Below, piece after piece: positions 1 to 9,004 of a DNA stretch of 64,000 bases. Each line of letters starts with the position of its first letter. Positions within the stretch are counted from its first letter, which is position 1. The position numbers were made by a program, and so were the translations under genes. Under the pieces are notes generated by a model, which saw only the letters and a program-made list of their open reading frames with translations, did not search any database and was not told the origin of the DNA. This DNA is from Favolaschia claudopus (lineage: Eukaryota; Basidiomycota; Agaricomycetes; Agaricales; Mycenaceae), in NCBI GenBank assembly GCA_037176885.1, contig JAWWNJ010000021.1, positions 2,108,001 through 2,172,000 of the forward strand, written 5' to 3'.

Positions 1-176
1 GTCCATTGGGGAAGTTTTCAAAAATCGACGCGGAACATTCCCGAGAGATTTAGTTCGGGACTCATTTGCAATTTGTTTTAGATTTTTAGCGTCACTGTTG
101 AGGGCGGGGGACCGTACAAACAGACATTTGTTTGGTGTGACAAGTAATTATAGGATGGTGGGGGACGTGACTTCAT

Positions 177-362
177 AGGGGCGCTCAATTCTTAGCTCGT
201 CGGCTCGTCTCGTCCCAGAAATTAATTAATTGCATGATGAGCTGATGAGCTGCTGATCCCACTCCGCATTTCTCTCCACTTCCCATCAAATTTGATCCCC
301 TCATCAAAAGATCGACATTTTACGGACGAGACGAGCTGACGAGCTAAGAATTGAGCGCCCCT
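177..362. mobile_element. MITE with ~38-bp terminal inverted repeats
   Basis: The ends are near-perfect inverted repeats beginning AGGGGCGCTCAATTCTTAGC on the left and closing with its complement on the right. The unit is 186 bp and flanked by CAT at 174-176 and 363-365, a possible 3-bp target duplication. It has no coding potential. The superfamily is not settled; a 3-bp duplication would fit CACTA-like or Harbinger-like transposition. Confidence 0.7.
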
Positions 363-414
363 CATGTCGCACCGGAAGTTTTGGAATTTTGAAACCCGGC
401 CAGATCAACTCTGA

Positions 415-843
415 GGCCTCGGGAACCCCGCCATTCCAAGGGTGATGGCAAATCGGTCGCCCGACTGATTAAAGCCGATCGATCTCCGAGGGGAGATCCC
501 TCGGCCGGGAAAACGCGTTTTCGGCATCTGAAAAGCCCTCGAAATGACCGATTTTTCGGCCTCGGGAACCCCGCCATTCCAAGGGTGATGGCAAATCGGT
601 CGCCCGACTGATTAAAGCCGATCGATCTCCGAGGGGAGATCCCTCGGCCGGGAAAACGCGTTTTCGGCATCTGAAAAGCCCTCGAAATGACCGATTTTTC
701 GGCCTCGGGAACCCCGCCATTCCAAGGGTGATGGCAAATCGGTCGCCCGACTGATTAAAGCCGATCGATCTCCGAGGGGAGATCCCTCGGCCGGGAAAAC
801 GCGTTTTCGGCATCTGAAAAGCCCTCGAAATGACCGATTTTTC
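415..843. repeat. Tandem satellite, three copies of a 143-bp unit
   Basis: Three essentially identical 143-bp units start at 415, 558 and 701, each opening with GGCCTCGGGAACCCCGCC. Each contains the self-complementary core GAAAACGCGTTTTC. Open frames read across the array on the minus strand are products of the repeat, not genes. Related monomers occur at 20400-20610 (diverged, inverted), 39839-40049 and 58818-59097 (140-bp unit, two copies). Confidence 0.85.
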
Positions 844-847
844 CATC

Positions 848-1210
848 CTTGATTGTTCACACGGTCTGCGGCAGTATGTATATTCTCTTTGTACTTTAGT
901 CCTTTTATTCAGTTCATTTCTCGAAGCTAATACCGCACTCCCCAATCCCTGGTCATCTTACCGATCAGTGGACGCGAGGCTTTGCTTGTGACAAGAATTT
1001 GGGGAATCAAAAATGGGTCTTGATGGGTAAGAGTAGAGGTAGAACAGAATCCAAGTAGTGGATAGAGGAGAGGAGGAAGGGAAAGGGGGTCGAAGCCCAG
1101 GTGTAAGGAGTACACAACAGGGCGAGGGCGGTACGAAGGTAAGAGAGCAGTCCTTTTATTATGTCACAATCAAAGCCTCGCGTCCACTGATCGGTAAGAT
1201 GACCAGGGAT
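848..1210. mobile_element. Broken LTR pieces in inverted arrangement (LTR family B)
   Basis: Positions 848-993 match part of the LTR seen whole at 18320-18624 and end in TTGTGACA. Positions 1162-1210 carry the same terminal stretch in the opposite orientation, starting TGTCACAATC. The DNA between them is related in inverse orientation to 6108-6150. This is LTR wreckage, not an intact element. A run of 13 G lies just downstream at 1271-1283. Confidence 0.6.
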
Positions 1211-1293
1211 TTCGGCAGGGAAATTGGGGACCTAACGGCTGTCACGCTTCGGTCATGTGACCGCTAGGGAGGGGGGGGGGGGGCGTGTCACAT

Positions 1294-2864
1294 CACGTGA
1301 CAACGTTTTTTTTTTTTTTGTATCAGCATTTCTATACCGCAACAAGTAAACCAACTACTAAGACGCGGTGCCCGGAGGGCGATAAATAAGTAAAAAGTAA
1401 TTCTAATGAGGATTCGACCGTGGTTGGTAGAGTATAGTCTTGGAGTAGGTGGGTGAGCGCTTCCATCGACGGTGAGAACGATAACTCGACATAGGAACCA
1501 TAGGTGAAGAAAAAATGGGGCATAAGTGGCAGTCAGCCATTACCTCGGGGGGCGCCGACCGCTTGAAGCCCGAGCTTTGTACGGAGTGGCCCGACAATGT
1601 GATCCATAGAGGAAGATGCCGTCACGTAAGAAGCGACGCGCATCCTCCTCCTCGATGAAGTCCACGCGGACAGACACTTCCGACTGGGGGATGCTATCCC
1701 GCTTGTGAAGGAAGCGGACACTACCAATTCGATACTGTGCACCTGGAAGTTGGTTGCGCTTCGCCAACTCGCGCACAAAGTCGCGAGAGTGCGGAAGCCC
1801 TCCCTCCTCCAAGATTGGCACTCGGTGGAACACCACCTTGTGCCATGGGTCTGCGGGGTAGATAGGTGGCTCAACATCGGGGGCGCATCCCAGAAGTGGA
1901 GCAATGGTCCTCCATAGCAGCGAGCGGTGAGCTGCGAGCGCCTGGGCAGAGCAAGCTGGCGCAGTTCCGTGGAGAACCAGGTTGCCACTCTGGGACATGG
2001 AGGTGGCGCTAACTGCTAGCCGACCATCTAGAACGCTGTTGATGGCCCTGCATAGTGAATCGGGGTGTGGTTTCTTCGTGGGGTGGGCGTTGGACAGGTC
2101 AACGATCAACCGAGTGGATGGAATCGTCGGTTTGGGCGACACCGTTGGGCTCCGTTTAGGAGCGGGACGTGAGGGGCGCTTCGGCTGGGAGGTATGTGGG
2201 CGCACAGGTTTTGCCTTGACGGCCTCTGCAAATGTGGTGGGGCTGGGTGGGCTTACAGGAGTCATGCTGGGTTCCGGGTCGGGTTCGGGAGTGACGAGGC
2301 GCTTGTAGTTTGATATCCAAGGTTCAAGAGTTTCAGTGATCTCGATAAACACGGTGAGGAGGGCTGCAAGGTTGTCCTCTGTGCCTTGGGGAATCTCCAC
2401 AGGGTTATCTGTGAAATGGTCTTGTATGCATTGTTGGAGTTCACGGCGTGTCTCCAGAAAAGCCGTTGCTTCCTTTCTGAGCTTGGTGGACAGGTGGTCG
2501 ATCGTTGTGTGGGACTGAGGGACGGCGGCCTGCGGGGGCGCTGAGTTTGGGGCGTGGTCATGGCGAGGGGTGGGGTTGACTGGTTGGTTGGTCGTGGTGC
2601 CGCTGGAGACGGTGGCGGGTGTTGCGTCAGGACCATCAGCTCGGACTTTCTTGATTACGCGGGACGAGTGTGGGGACTTCGTGATTGAATTGTTTCGAGT
2701 TTTCGGGGCGGAAGGGGGAGGGGAGTCCGGTGGCCTTGGGCGCCGAAGGCCCGTAGCTGGGGGGCGCGGGGGAGAACGCTCGCCTTGCATCCCAGCAAAT
2801 TTTGGCCGTGGGAAAAATCGTGACGGTGATGGTTCCGGTCAAGGTCATGACCACGTGACAACGT
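1294..2864 (-). mobile_element. LINE-type retroelement encoding ORF1 only, with TSD and poly(A)
   Basis: The element occupies about 1307-2851 on the minus strand. It is flanked by the direct repeat CACGTGACAACGT at 1294-1306 and 2852-2864, a 13-bp target-site duplication. At its 3' end, a run of 14 T on the plus strand (1306-1319) is the poly(A) tail. From the 5' end it has about 60 bp of leader, one ORF1-like gene (2790 to 1540), about 220 bp of 3' UTR and the tail. There is no endonuclease or reverse transcriptase frame. Because the TSD and tail bracket a 1.5-kb unit, ORF2 is absent rather than hidden, so the element would depend on another LINE's ORF2 protein. Confidence 0.85.
1540..2790 (-). 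CDS. LINE ORF1-like protein (416 aa)
   Basis: The 416-aa frame starts with ATG at 2790. Residues 1-100 are rich in Pro, Ser and Thr. The section from about 105 to 165 looks helical (LRKEATAFLETRRELQQC). Residues 195-235 form a basic Pro-rich linker. The C-terminal part (about 240-415) resembles ORF1 proteins of fungal Tad-like LINEs: a strand pattern around RLIVDLSNAHP, then NLVLHG, then WHKVVFHRVPI. ORF1 proteins coat the RNA and chaperone it during target-primed reverse transcription. No CCHC knuckle is visible, so the C-terminus may be shortened. The frame is intact inside an element with a clear TSD, suggesting a young copy. The family assignment rests on general resemblance and position. 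Confidence 0.65.
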   Translation of the reverse strand: MQGERSPPRPPATGLRRPRPPDSPPPSAPKTRNNSITKSPHSSRVIKKVRADGPDATPATVSSGTTTNQPVNPTPRHDHAPNSAPPQAAVPQSHTTIDHLSTKLRKEATAFLETRRELQQCIQDHFTDNPVEIPQGTEDNLAALLTVFIEITETLEPWISNYKRLVTPEPDPEPSMTPVSPPSPTTFAEAVKAKPVRPHTSQPKRPSRPAPKRSPTVSPKPTIPSTRLIVDLSNAHPTKKPHPDSLCRAINSVLDGRLAVSATSMSQSGNLVLHGTAPACSAQALAAHRSLLWRTIAPLLGCAPDVEPPIYPADPWHKVVFHRVPILEEGGLPHSRDFVRELAKRNQLPGAQYRIGSVRFLHKRDSIPQSEVSVRVDFIEEEDARRFLRDGIFLYGSHCRATPYKARASSGRRPPR

Positions 2865-2899
2865 AAGTGCACTTGGTTCACCACCAACTCGCCACCATC

Positions 2900-4196
2900 A
2901 TGTCCGAGTCTTACGACTGGGGGGGACGGCGGGAGTTTTTGCGGGAGGCTGGCTATGCTTTACGCTTCAATAAAGCACACGAGGAGAGTTCGATGCATCC
3001 GGTATGGGTCGGCCTTGGTCGGCATCACCACCGTCCGCTGACTGGTAATAGCGAACGAATATCATGGATGCGGTGTGCGCGGATGGGCAGAGAGTTGTGT
3101 TGAAGGCCATTAGCGTATCCGAGCATCCTCACGAGGCAGCAATAAGCGAGCTGCTATCTTCTCCTCCGCACGTGGAACATCCCAGAAATCACGCCATCCG
3201 TCTCTTGGATGTGTTGGACGACCCGGAAGATGACGACGTGAAGCTTCTTGTTATGCCTCTCTGTGTGCCATTTTATCGGCCCGTCTTTGACACCGTCGGC
3301 GAGGTGGTGGACGCCGTCAGACAAATACTCGAGGTAGGACCACGTTTTGTCTCGTTGTTCCGGGTGCTTCATACACTTGCAGGGAATTCAGTACCTTCAT
3401 GGGATCTATATTGCTCATAGGTTCAGCCTTTTCTCAAAGCTGTCTCGATCGGATTGATTACTCTACATAGAGACTGCAATTTCACCAATATCATGCAAGA
3501 TCCCGATGCATATCCCGATGGGAATTTCCATCCCGCTTCTCCCTGGATGGACTCGGCGCATGTGCATCGATCGCGTCCCATTCCGCGCGCCGAATGCTGG
3601 CCAAAATACCGCATCATTGACTTCGGTCTATCTCGCCAATACGATCCAAGCCACGGACCCCCTCTGGAAAGCATCATTCTTGGTGGAGATAGATCTCCTC
3701 CAGAGCATCGTCACCGCCTAGAATGTAATCCTTTCCCCACCGACATCTATTTTCTGGGAAACCTTATCAGAAGCCTTGCACGACCGACCTGGTGGCCAGG
3801 TGGTGTATCACAAGTTCGTACATGTGGTCTTGATTGTTTTTCCGCTGTTTCTGAATCGAAGATCAGGCTCCGCCTCACCGACCACTATCATTTCTATTAC
3901 CCATGATAGACCAGATGATGGACCAAGATCCTTCTCAGAGACCAACTATCGATGAAGTCGTTATCCGATTCAGCTGTCTGTGTGAACAGTTAACCACGGC
4001 TGATCTCTGTCTACCTGCACGTCCACTCCCCTTCATACAGTCCCTCAAGCATCGCCTACGTCAAGCGAAGAGAGTGTGGTTGGGAATACCTCCCTTCCCT
4101 GGGTTCAAATTCTTCAGACCGCCTACTCCGATGAGTGACGAGATGCGGTGCTTCTTCACGCAAATACCATGCATCACGGCACCTCCGCCGTACTAG
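2900..4196 (+). CDS. Fungus-specific protein kinase-like gene, multi-exon
   Basis: A start in good context (GCCACCATCATG) opens exon 1, 2900-3001. Inferred introns are 3002-3051, 3334-3382 and 3421-3470, all GT...AG. Exon 2 holds the VAIK-type lysine in VVLKAIS. Joining exons 3 and 4 recreates the catalytic loop HRDCNFTN, and exon 4 carries the DFG motif in IIDFGLSRQYDP, followed by a helix-F-like segment (PFPTDIYFLGNLIR). The last exon begins near 3880 and contains MIDQMMDQDPSQRPTIDE, typical of the end of a kinase fold; the stop is at 4194. There is no obvious Gly-rich loop. It resembles the large family of small kinase-like proteins in Agaricomycetes, whose substrates are unknown. The splice near 3790-3880 is unclear and a frameshift there would make it a pseudogene. 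A LINE derivative is inserted about 47 bp upstream of the start and may disturb the promoter. Confidence 0.75.
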
Positions 4197-4341
4197 TATC
4201 TTACTATTGTGTAGTTACGGTTCCGAAGTTCTCCGGAAAAGCCCCGGACGTTGGCTCGGTCAAATATCGGTCAATCTGCGCTGGGGAAAACCAGTGCCAG
4301 GGTAGTAGCCCACCACCATAAGTACGCAGGTACATATCCCG

Positions 4342-5560
4342 ATGTCTACAAAGGATGACCGCCCGGCTGCTCTCATTTTGCAATGCTTGCCCATGTTAAA
4401 TCTGACCTTGGATCAAGTACGGGACACAGGTGCTGAATGGCCCACACCCGCTTTTGACCGAGTGGACAGGGCGCTTCAGGAGTCAGTTACTTGTCGAGTT
4501 TGGTTCTGTCAGTGTGCATACACTCACGGAATACACAGGCACAATGCACGTTTACAAGCGCTACTGTCCTTGGTCCCAAGCCGGGTACAGGCATTGTTCT
4601 TCTCATCTCCACAACTCAAGGACGAAGACAAAAATTTGGTCGAACGAGTGAGTGCCGTAGCTATGTCTGCCACGGTGAGCTCAATCCCTCCCCCATTCTA
4701 TCCATGTCCCGAACGTTATTCTGCAGGCATCGGCTTCGAGGGCGCGGCTTGCCAGACGCGAGGGTGAGGCCGACCTCGAATTCGAAATATCCGGTCCGAG
4801 TACGCCCTGCTCCTATTACATACTTATTTGCAACCATGTGTTACTGCAGACCCGGATGAGAGGTGTGTTTATAGTAACCCTGTTATTGTCGCCTGATACA
4901 GTGCCAGTACCACCCCTGAACAGCTTAAGTGAGTTTACGACCAAATCACAGCTTCCGATTCGGTGCTAATGTTGCTCAACATAGGAATCGGGTGGACACG
5001 ATCGTGAGTTTTTTGCACATTTTTGTTGATCTGTCACCAGTCGACGAGATCTACATATAAGCAAACCCGAATGCAAGACATTCTTCCGTTGGTGAGAAAA
5101 CTCCGAGCCTCCAGGGCCCAAAACATTCCCGTCATACACGGTGTACCCAGGGTAAATCATCCGCATGGCAGAGTTTGATATGCCATACATTTATTTGGCA
5201 GGGTCAGCTGGTCGTAATGAATCCAGGAAGTTCTGGAACGAGCGACACACTTCGCTCGGCGGGGCAGGTGAGATGAAACCGTGTTTAGGTATAATACTTT
5301 ATATTCATATTGATGTCTTGATTCCCAGCCTGAAACCGATTCCGAGTCAATGAGCAGTCACTCCGGCATGCATGACTCTTGGATCACCAGTGCCACACAT
5401 GGAACAGGGTAAAGTCGCATCAGTGTTGAACAGAGCCTGGGGAGCAGGGCGGAGCACAGTACTTACAACTTTTGGTCGATTACATCCTTCTTATCGTTTC
5501 TCGTTGTGTCGTTATATAATATGCAGTCTGAATCCGTTATGCTCAATTCAAAGGGTCTGA
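4342..5560 (+). CDS. Multi-exon gene of unknown function, serine-rich C-terminus
   Basis: Exon 1 (4342-4674) encodes about 111 residues ending in VERVSAVAMSAT. A GT...AG intron at 4675-4726 joins it in frame to a charged segment (ASASRARLARREGEAD). Further downstream, exon-like blocks with matching phases sit at 5202-5267 (GQLVVMNPGSSGTSD) and 5329-5408 (PETDSESMSSHSGMHD), separated by a 61-bp GT...AG intron. A last block could end at 5560. The section 4800-5200 is not resolved. I do not recognise the protein. The phase-compatible introns argue for a real or recently real gene. It is co-oriented with the kinase-like gene 145 bp upstream. Confidence 0.5.
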
Positions 5561-5569
5561 AGATGCCCG

Positions 5570-5824
5570 CGCAGGATCTTTTGGGGCATGAGGAATCAGC
5601 GTCTGAATTCGAAGGTTTTTCTGGTTGCTTCTATGTACATAGGTGACTTCTGTGACTTACGGACACTTCCAAGATTAAGGCAAAGGGCTATAGCTATAGC
5701 AGGCCTGAAGGGCTATAGGATCACGTGTTAGCGCTTGGACCGTGTAACCTGAGGGGATTTTTTTTCGAAGAAAATGCTCTAGCGGACTGTATTTGAGTGA
5801 GGCAAGGAAATATTAAAGACTGTC
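5570..5824. other. Intergenic, with a TIR-like scrap
   Basis: No gene is seen. Positions 5686-5730 carry AAGGGCTATAGCTATAGC and its inverted echo, resembling the transposon-end sequence near 48510-48570. The rest shows nothing recognisable. Confidence 0.4.
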
Positions 5825-6310
5825 TGTCACGATTGAATAGCAATCTTATCGTGACAACGCCGTAGATGATCGGTATTGACAAGCATTGATTATCATTGAA
5901 TCGTGTGATGATGAGTCATTCTCCATATGGTTTCCTTCTTATACATTGAAAAGGCTGTATGGGTGCGATGACTGTGATTGATTGTTCACACGGTCTGTGG
6001 CAGTATAAATAGCGTAGTATATTCTCTTTGTACTTTAGTCCTTTTATTTCATTTCTCGAAGCTGATACCGCACTCCCCAATCCCTGGTCATCTTACCGAT
6101 CAGTGGACCCCCTTTCCCTTCCTCCTCTCCTCTATCCACTACTTGGATTCATGACTGTGATTGATTGTTCACCGGGTCTGCAGCAGTATAAATAGCGTAG
6201 TATATTCTCTTTGTACTTTAGTCCTTTTATTCAGTTCATTTCTCGAAGCTAATACTGCACCTCCCAACCCCTTATCTTCTGATCTGGGGCTCAAGGCTTT
6301 GATTGTGACA
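5825..6310. mobile_element. Rearranged LTR family B copy with internal duplication
   Basis: It starts TGTCACGATTG and ends GATTGTGACA, like the 305-bp LTR at 18320-18624, but is 486 bp long. The block around GTGATTGATTGTTCAC...TATAAATAGCGTAG is present twice (about 5970-6105 and 6151-6290), separated by a piece shared in inverse orientation with 1035-1090. The TATAAATAG motif is a likely TATA box of the LTR promoter. No flanking target duplication is visible. Confidence 0.65.
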
Positions 6311-7325
6311 GTTTGGTGTGCTTGTAATTGTCAATATGCTTTTGTGGAACGAGCTATAACGGGTTTGTTGACGCCCTGATTTGGCTTATGTAAGACGTGC
6401 CGGATCTGGGTGATCTTACTTGGCGGAGGGGCGGGGTGTATGAAAAATCTATGACTGTAGAAGCACTCTGTTTGAGGAATGGAACAACCCTATGGTTTCA
6501 GATTTTTGATACTCACATAAAATGCTTTAGGCCATTTTTTGGAAAAAGCTCAGAACCACTTTTGGGTGCTGTTGGCGGCCACTTCGAAAAAATTGAAACG
6601 AATTCCGCGCTTACGTAAACACACCACATGACCTCCATCACGGTCACATGCGTGGCCCACGGTCCACGCGGTGTTCCTGCCACTCTAAAACAAGCTGTGT
6701 ACATACCTTGTACCTTTCTTGCCTTATAGACACTACATCTACCACTTTTTGCTTTGCAGAAAGATCAATTTTCTTTGGCCTTTCTGTCAAACTCAAGTCA
6801 AACTGCCTCACCGAGCGGCAAGCTGAGGCTCAGGCTGCCGAGGCTATGCTCCATTAATATTGTAGGTGGGTCCACAAGATACCTACTCTGGGCTTTGCCT
6901 GCTGACTTGAATAACATCAGGAACCTATACAGAGTGCTACATCGGCTATGTAGCACTCGTCGTCCTGTCGGATGGTACCCCCTGATGTAGTTGTCTGTAG
7001 CCAACCGCCACTCTACCGTCGTCGTCTGTAGCGCTCTGTATCCAAGGGCGGAAGATACATATCACACCATTTCAAGTCGGCAGGTTATATACCGAGCTGT
7101 ATCTCATGCAATGTAGCATCCATTGCTCATCATAGGCTTCCATATCTTAGACACATCCGACAAAAGATCGCAGGAAAATGAATGAATCGAAAAATAAATA
7201 TTAATTCGACGTATTTACTCGTCCTCGCCAGCCATAAGTATTGGCATCGTCTTGAATTGAAGAGCTGTATAGTGAGGTATTTCTCGAGGAATTTTATTTT
7301 ATTTTTATTTTATTTTATAAATTAT
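6311..7325. other. No gene recognised
   Basis: Only short open frames without recognisable domains are present. A hairpin-forming stretch lies around 6930-6960 (GAGTGCTACATCGGC...GTAGCACTCG). The final part, 7290-7325, is an A/T-rich TTTTA repeat next to the foldback. Confidence 0.4.
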
Positions 7326-7385
7326 GTCTAAGGTATCTTATTATGTCTAAGATATTTTATTCTAAATTATATCTTATTTGCAACT

Positions 7386-7767
7386 TACAGTAGCGGCAAG
7401 ATCAAATGTCTTGCCTTTTATGGAATTCAAATCAATCTCGACCCTTCTCTGTATAATTGGGAGTCTTTCCGAGAACCAAAGATGTAGGATGATAGTAGCC
7501 CACCATATGTGATGCAATGTCAACTTGGATGAATTTTATTCTAACCTTTTCCTTCAGTCTGACCCAGATTTATATTCAGATGTCAGCCCCATAAGTCACT
7601 CTATATGGGCTCAATTTGAACGGTTCAAAGTGCAGAATGTATGCTCACGAGCCTCTCAGCAAATAGATCCGCACAGTATATGCTAATATGATATGTGGTT
7701 GCGAAAAAGGTCGAGAATGTTTTGAATTTCCATAAAAGGCAAGACATTTGATCTTGCCGCAACTGTA
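7386..7767 (-). mobile_element. MITE-A, Tc1/mariner-type ends (inverted copy)
   Basis: The 382-bp unit is bounded by TA and terminal inverted repeats of about 43 bp reading TACAGTTGCGGCAAGATCAA (one copy has AGCGGC). It has no coding capacity. The CAGT...ACTG ends and the TA target are typical of Tc1/mariner-type MITEs. It is the inverse of 8505-8886. Confidence 0.8.
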
Positions 7768-8504
7768 AGATAGAGAGCGTGGGATCCCCGCACCTTACTT
7801 AAGCACGTTATGTAACGCTTATTAATCGTTCCCACGGCCAAATCCCCAGTCGCACAAAAAATTTCTTGCTCTTTCCGGCCTGCGGAAGGGCTGACCTACA
7901 GACTTAGAAGACATTCTCGCTGTTTCGGCTCTGAAATTTTGGTTTTTTGGTTTGAAAAGCACCTTCCACACTGCAACGAGGTTCTGTCACTCATTGCGCC
8001 GCAAAGGTTTGACAGGTCCCACCCTTAAGCGAGCTGCCGAAGCATGCCGAGATGACACTCGATTGGGGCCCCATCATTTTTTGGGGGGTGGCATCAGATC
8101 CCGCCGCCACTGTAAGCATGATCCCCCCAATCGAGTGGACCAACAAAAAATGATGGCGGAAAGTCGCAAAATACCTGATCAGTGGATGACGGAGCCTGAC
8201 CGAGGTATCAGCGCTGATCAGCTTTTAGGGGGACGCGGGTCAGGACCCGGTCAGCCTAGGTCAGCTCATTTCAGAAGAGAGTGGAACCATACCACTATCA
8301 ATAGAAAAATATGACTTGGTTTGTGAGTTTGATCCCTCCTGCGGGTGGTTAGAACACTTCATGCGCGAAAAAAGCATCAAAAAACGACCGAGAACTAGTA
8401 GTTTGGCCCAAGGTCGCCCGACCAAGGTACATGGTTCAGGTCATGACCTCCCTGTGTTTCCAATGTATAATGCAGTCCTGCTCCGCAGCTCAGATTAACA
8501 TAAG

Positions 8505-8886
8505 TACAGTTGCGGCAAGATCAAATGTCTTGCCTTTTATGGAAATTCAAAACATTCTCGACCTTTTTCGCAACCACATATCATATTAGCATATACTGTG
8601 CGGATCTATTTGCTGAGAGGCTCGTGAGCATACATTCTGCACTTTGAACCGTTCAAATTGAGCCCATATAGAGTGACTTATGGGGCTGACATCTGAATAT
8701 AAATCTGGGTCAGACTGAAGGAAAAGGTTAGAATAAAATTCATCCAAGTTGACATTGCATCACATATGGTGGGCTACTATCATCCTACATCTTTGGTTCT
8801 CGGAAAGACTCCCAATTATACAGAGAAGGGTCGAGATTGATTTGAATTCCATAAAAGGCAAGACATTTGATCTTGCCGCTACTGTA
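8505..8886 (+). mobile_element. MITE-A, Tc1/mariner-type ends
   Basis: Complete 382-bp copy bounded by TA, with about 43-bp TIRs (TACAGTTGCGGCAAGATCAA and its complement). It forms the right arm of the foldback. A fragment of the same family lies at 14990-15091. Confidence 0.8.
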
Positions 8887-8949
8887 AGTTGCAAATAAGA
8901 TATAATTTAGAATAAAATATCTTAGACATAATAAGATACCTTAGACATT

Positions 8950-9004
8950 CCAGAAATGGCCTGTTCTATTTTTAGGGGTGGCATCAGATCCCGCCGCCAC
9001 TGTA
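8950..9004 (-). mobile_element. Half of a MITE-D element
   Basis: It matches one end of the 131-bp MITE at 62613-62743, ending TGGCATCAGATCCCGCCGCC then ACTGTA. It is cut off where the foldback arm ends (8946), so the foldback arrangement probably disrupted an older MITE. Confidence 0.6.

Larger units (their letters stand above)
7326..8946. mobile_element. Foldback structure: two inverted 442-bp arms each holding MITE-A
   Basis: The left arm (7326-7767) and right arm (8505-8946) are reverse complements over 442 bp, separated by 737 bp. Each arm consists of a complete 382-bp MITE-A plus about 60 bp of its original A/T-rich flank. The same insertion with its flank was therefore copied in inverted orientation. 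The spacer contains a MITE end (TGGCATCAGATCCCGCCGCC) near 8090-8117 and palindromic CTGATCAG-type clusters at 8160-8260, but no convincing gene. The left breakpoint of the 19.5-kb tandem duplication falls inside the left arm, at 7681. Confidence 0.8.

Noticed and set aside
362..945. Overlapping minus-strand open frames across the first repeat array
   Set aside because: They are readings of a 143-bp tandem repeat in shifting frames; the unit length is not a multiple of 3, and no start context or domain is present.
7952..8498. Two plus-strand open frames (and duplicates at 27414)
   Set aside because: They lie inside the foldback spacer and run through a MITE end. No ATG begins the first one and no domain is visible.
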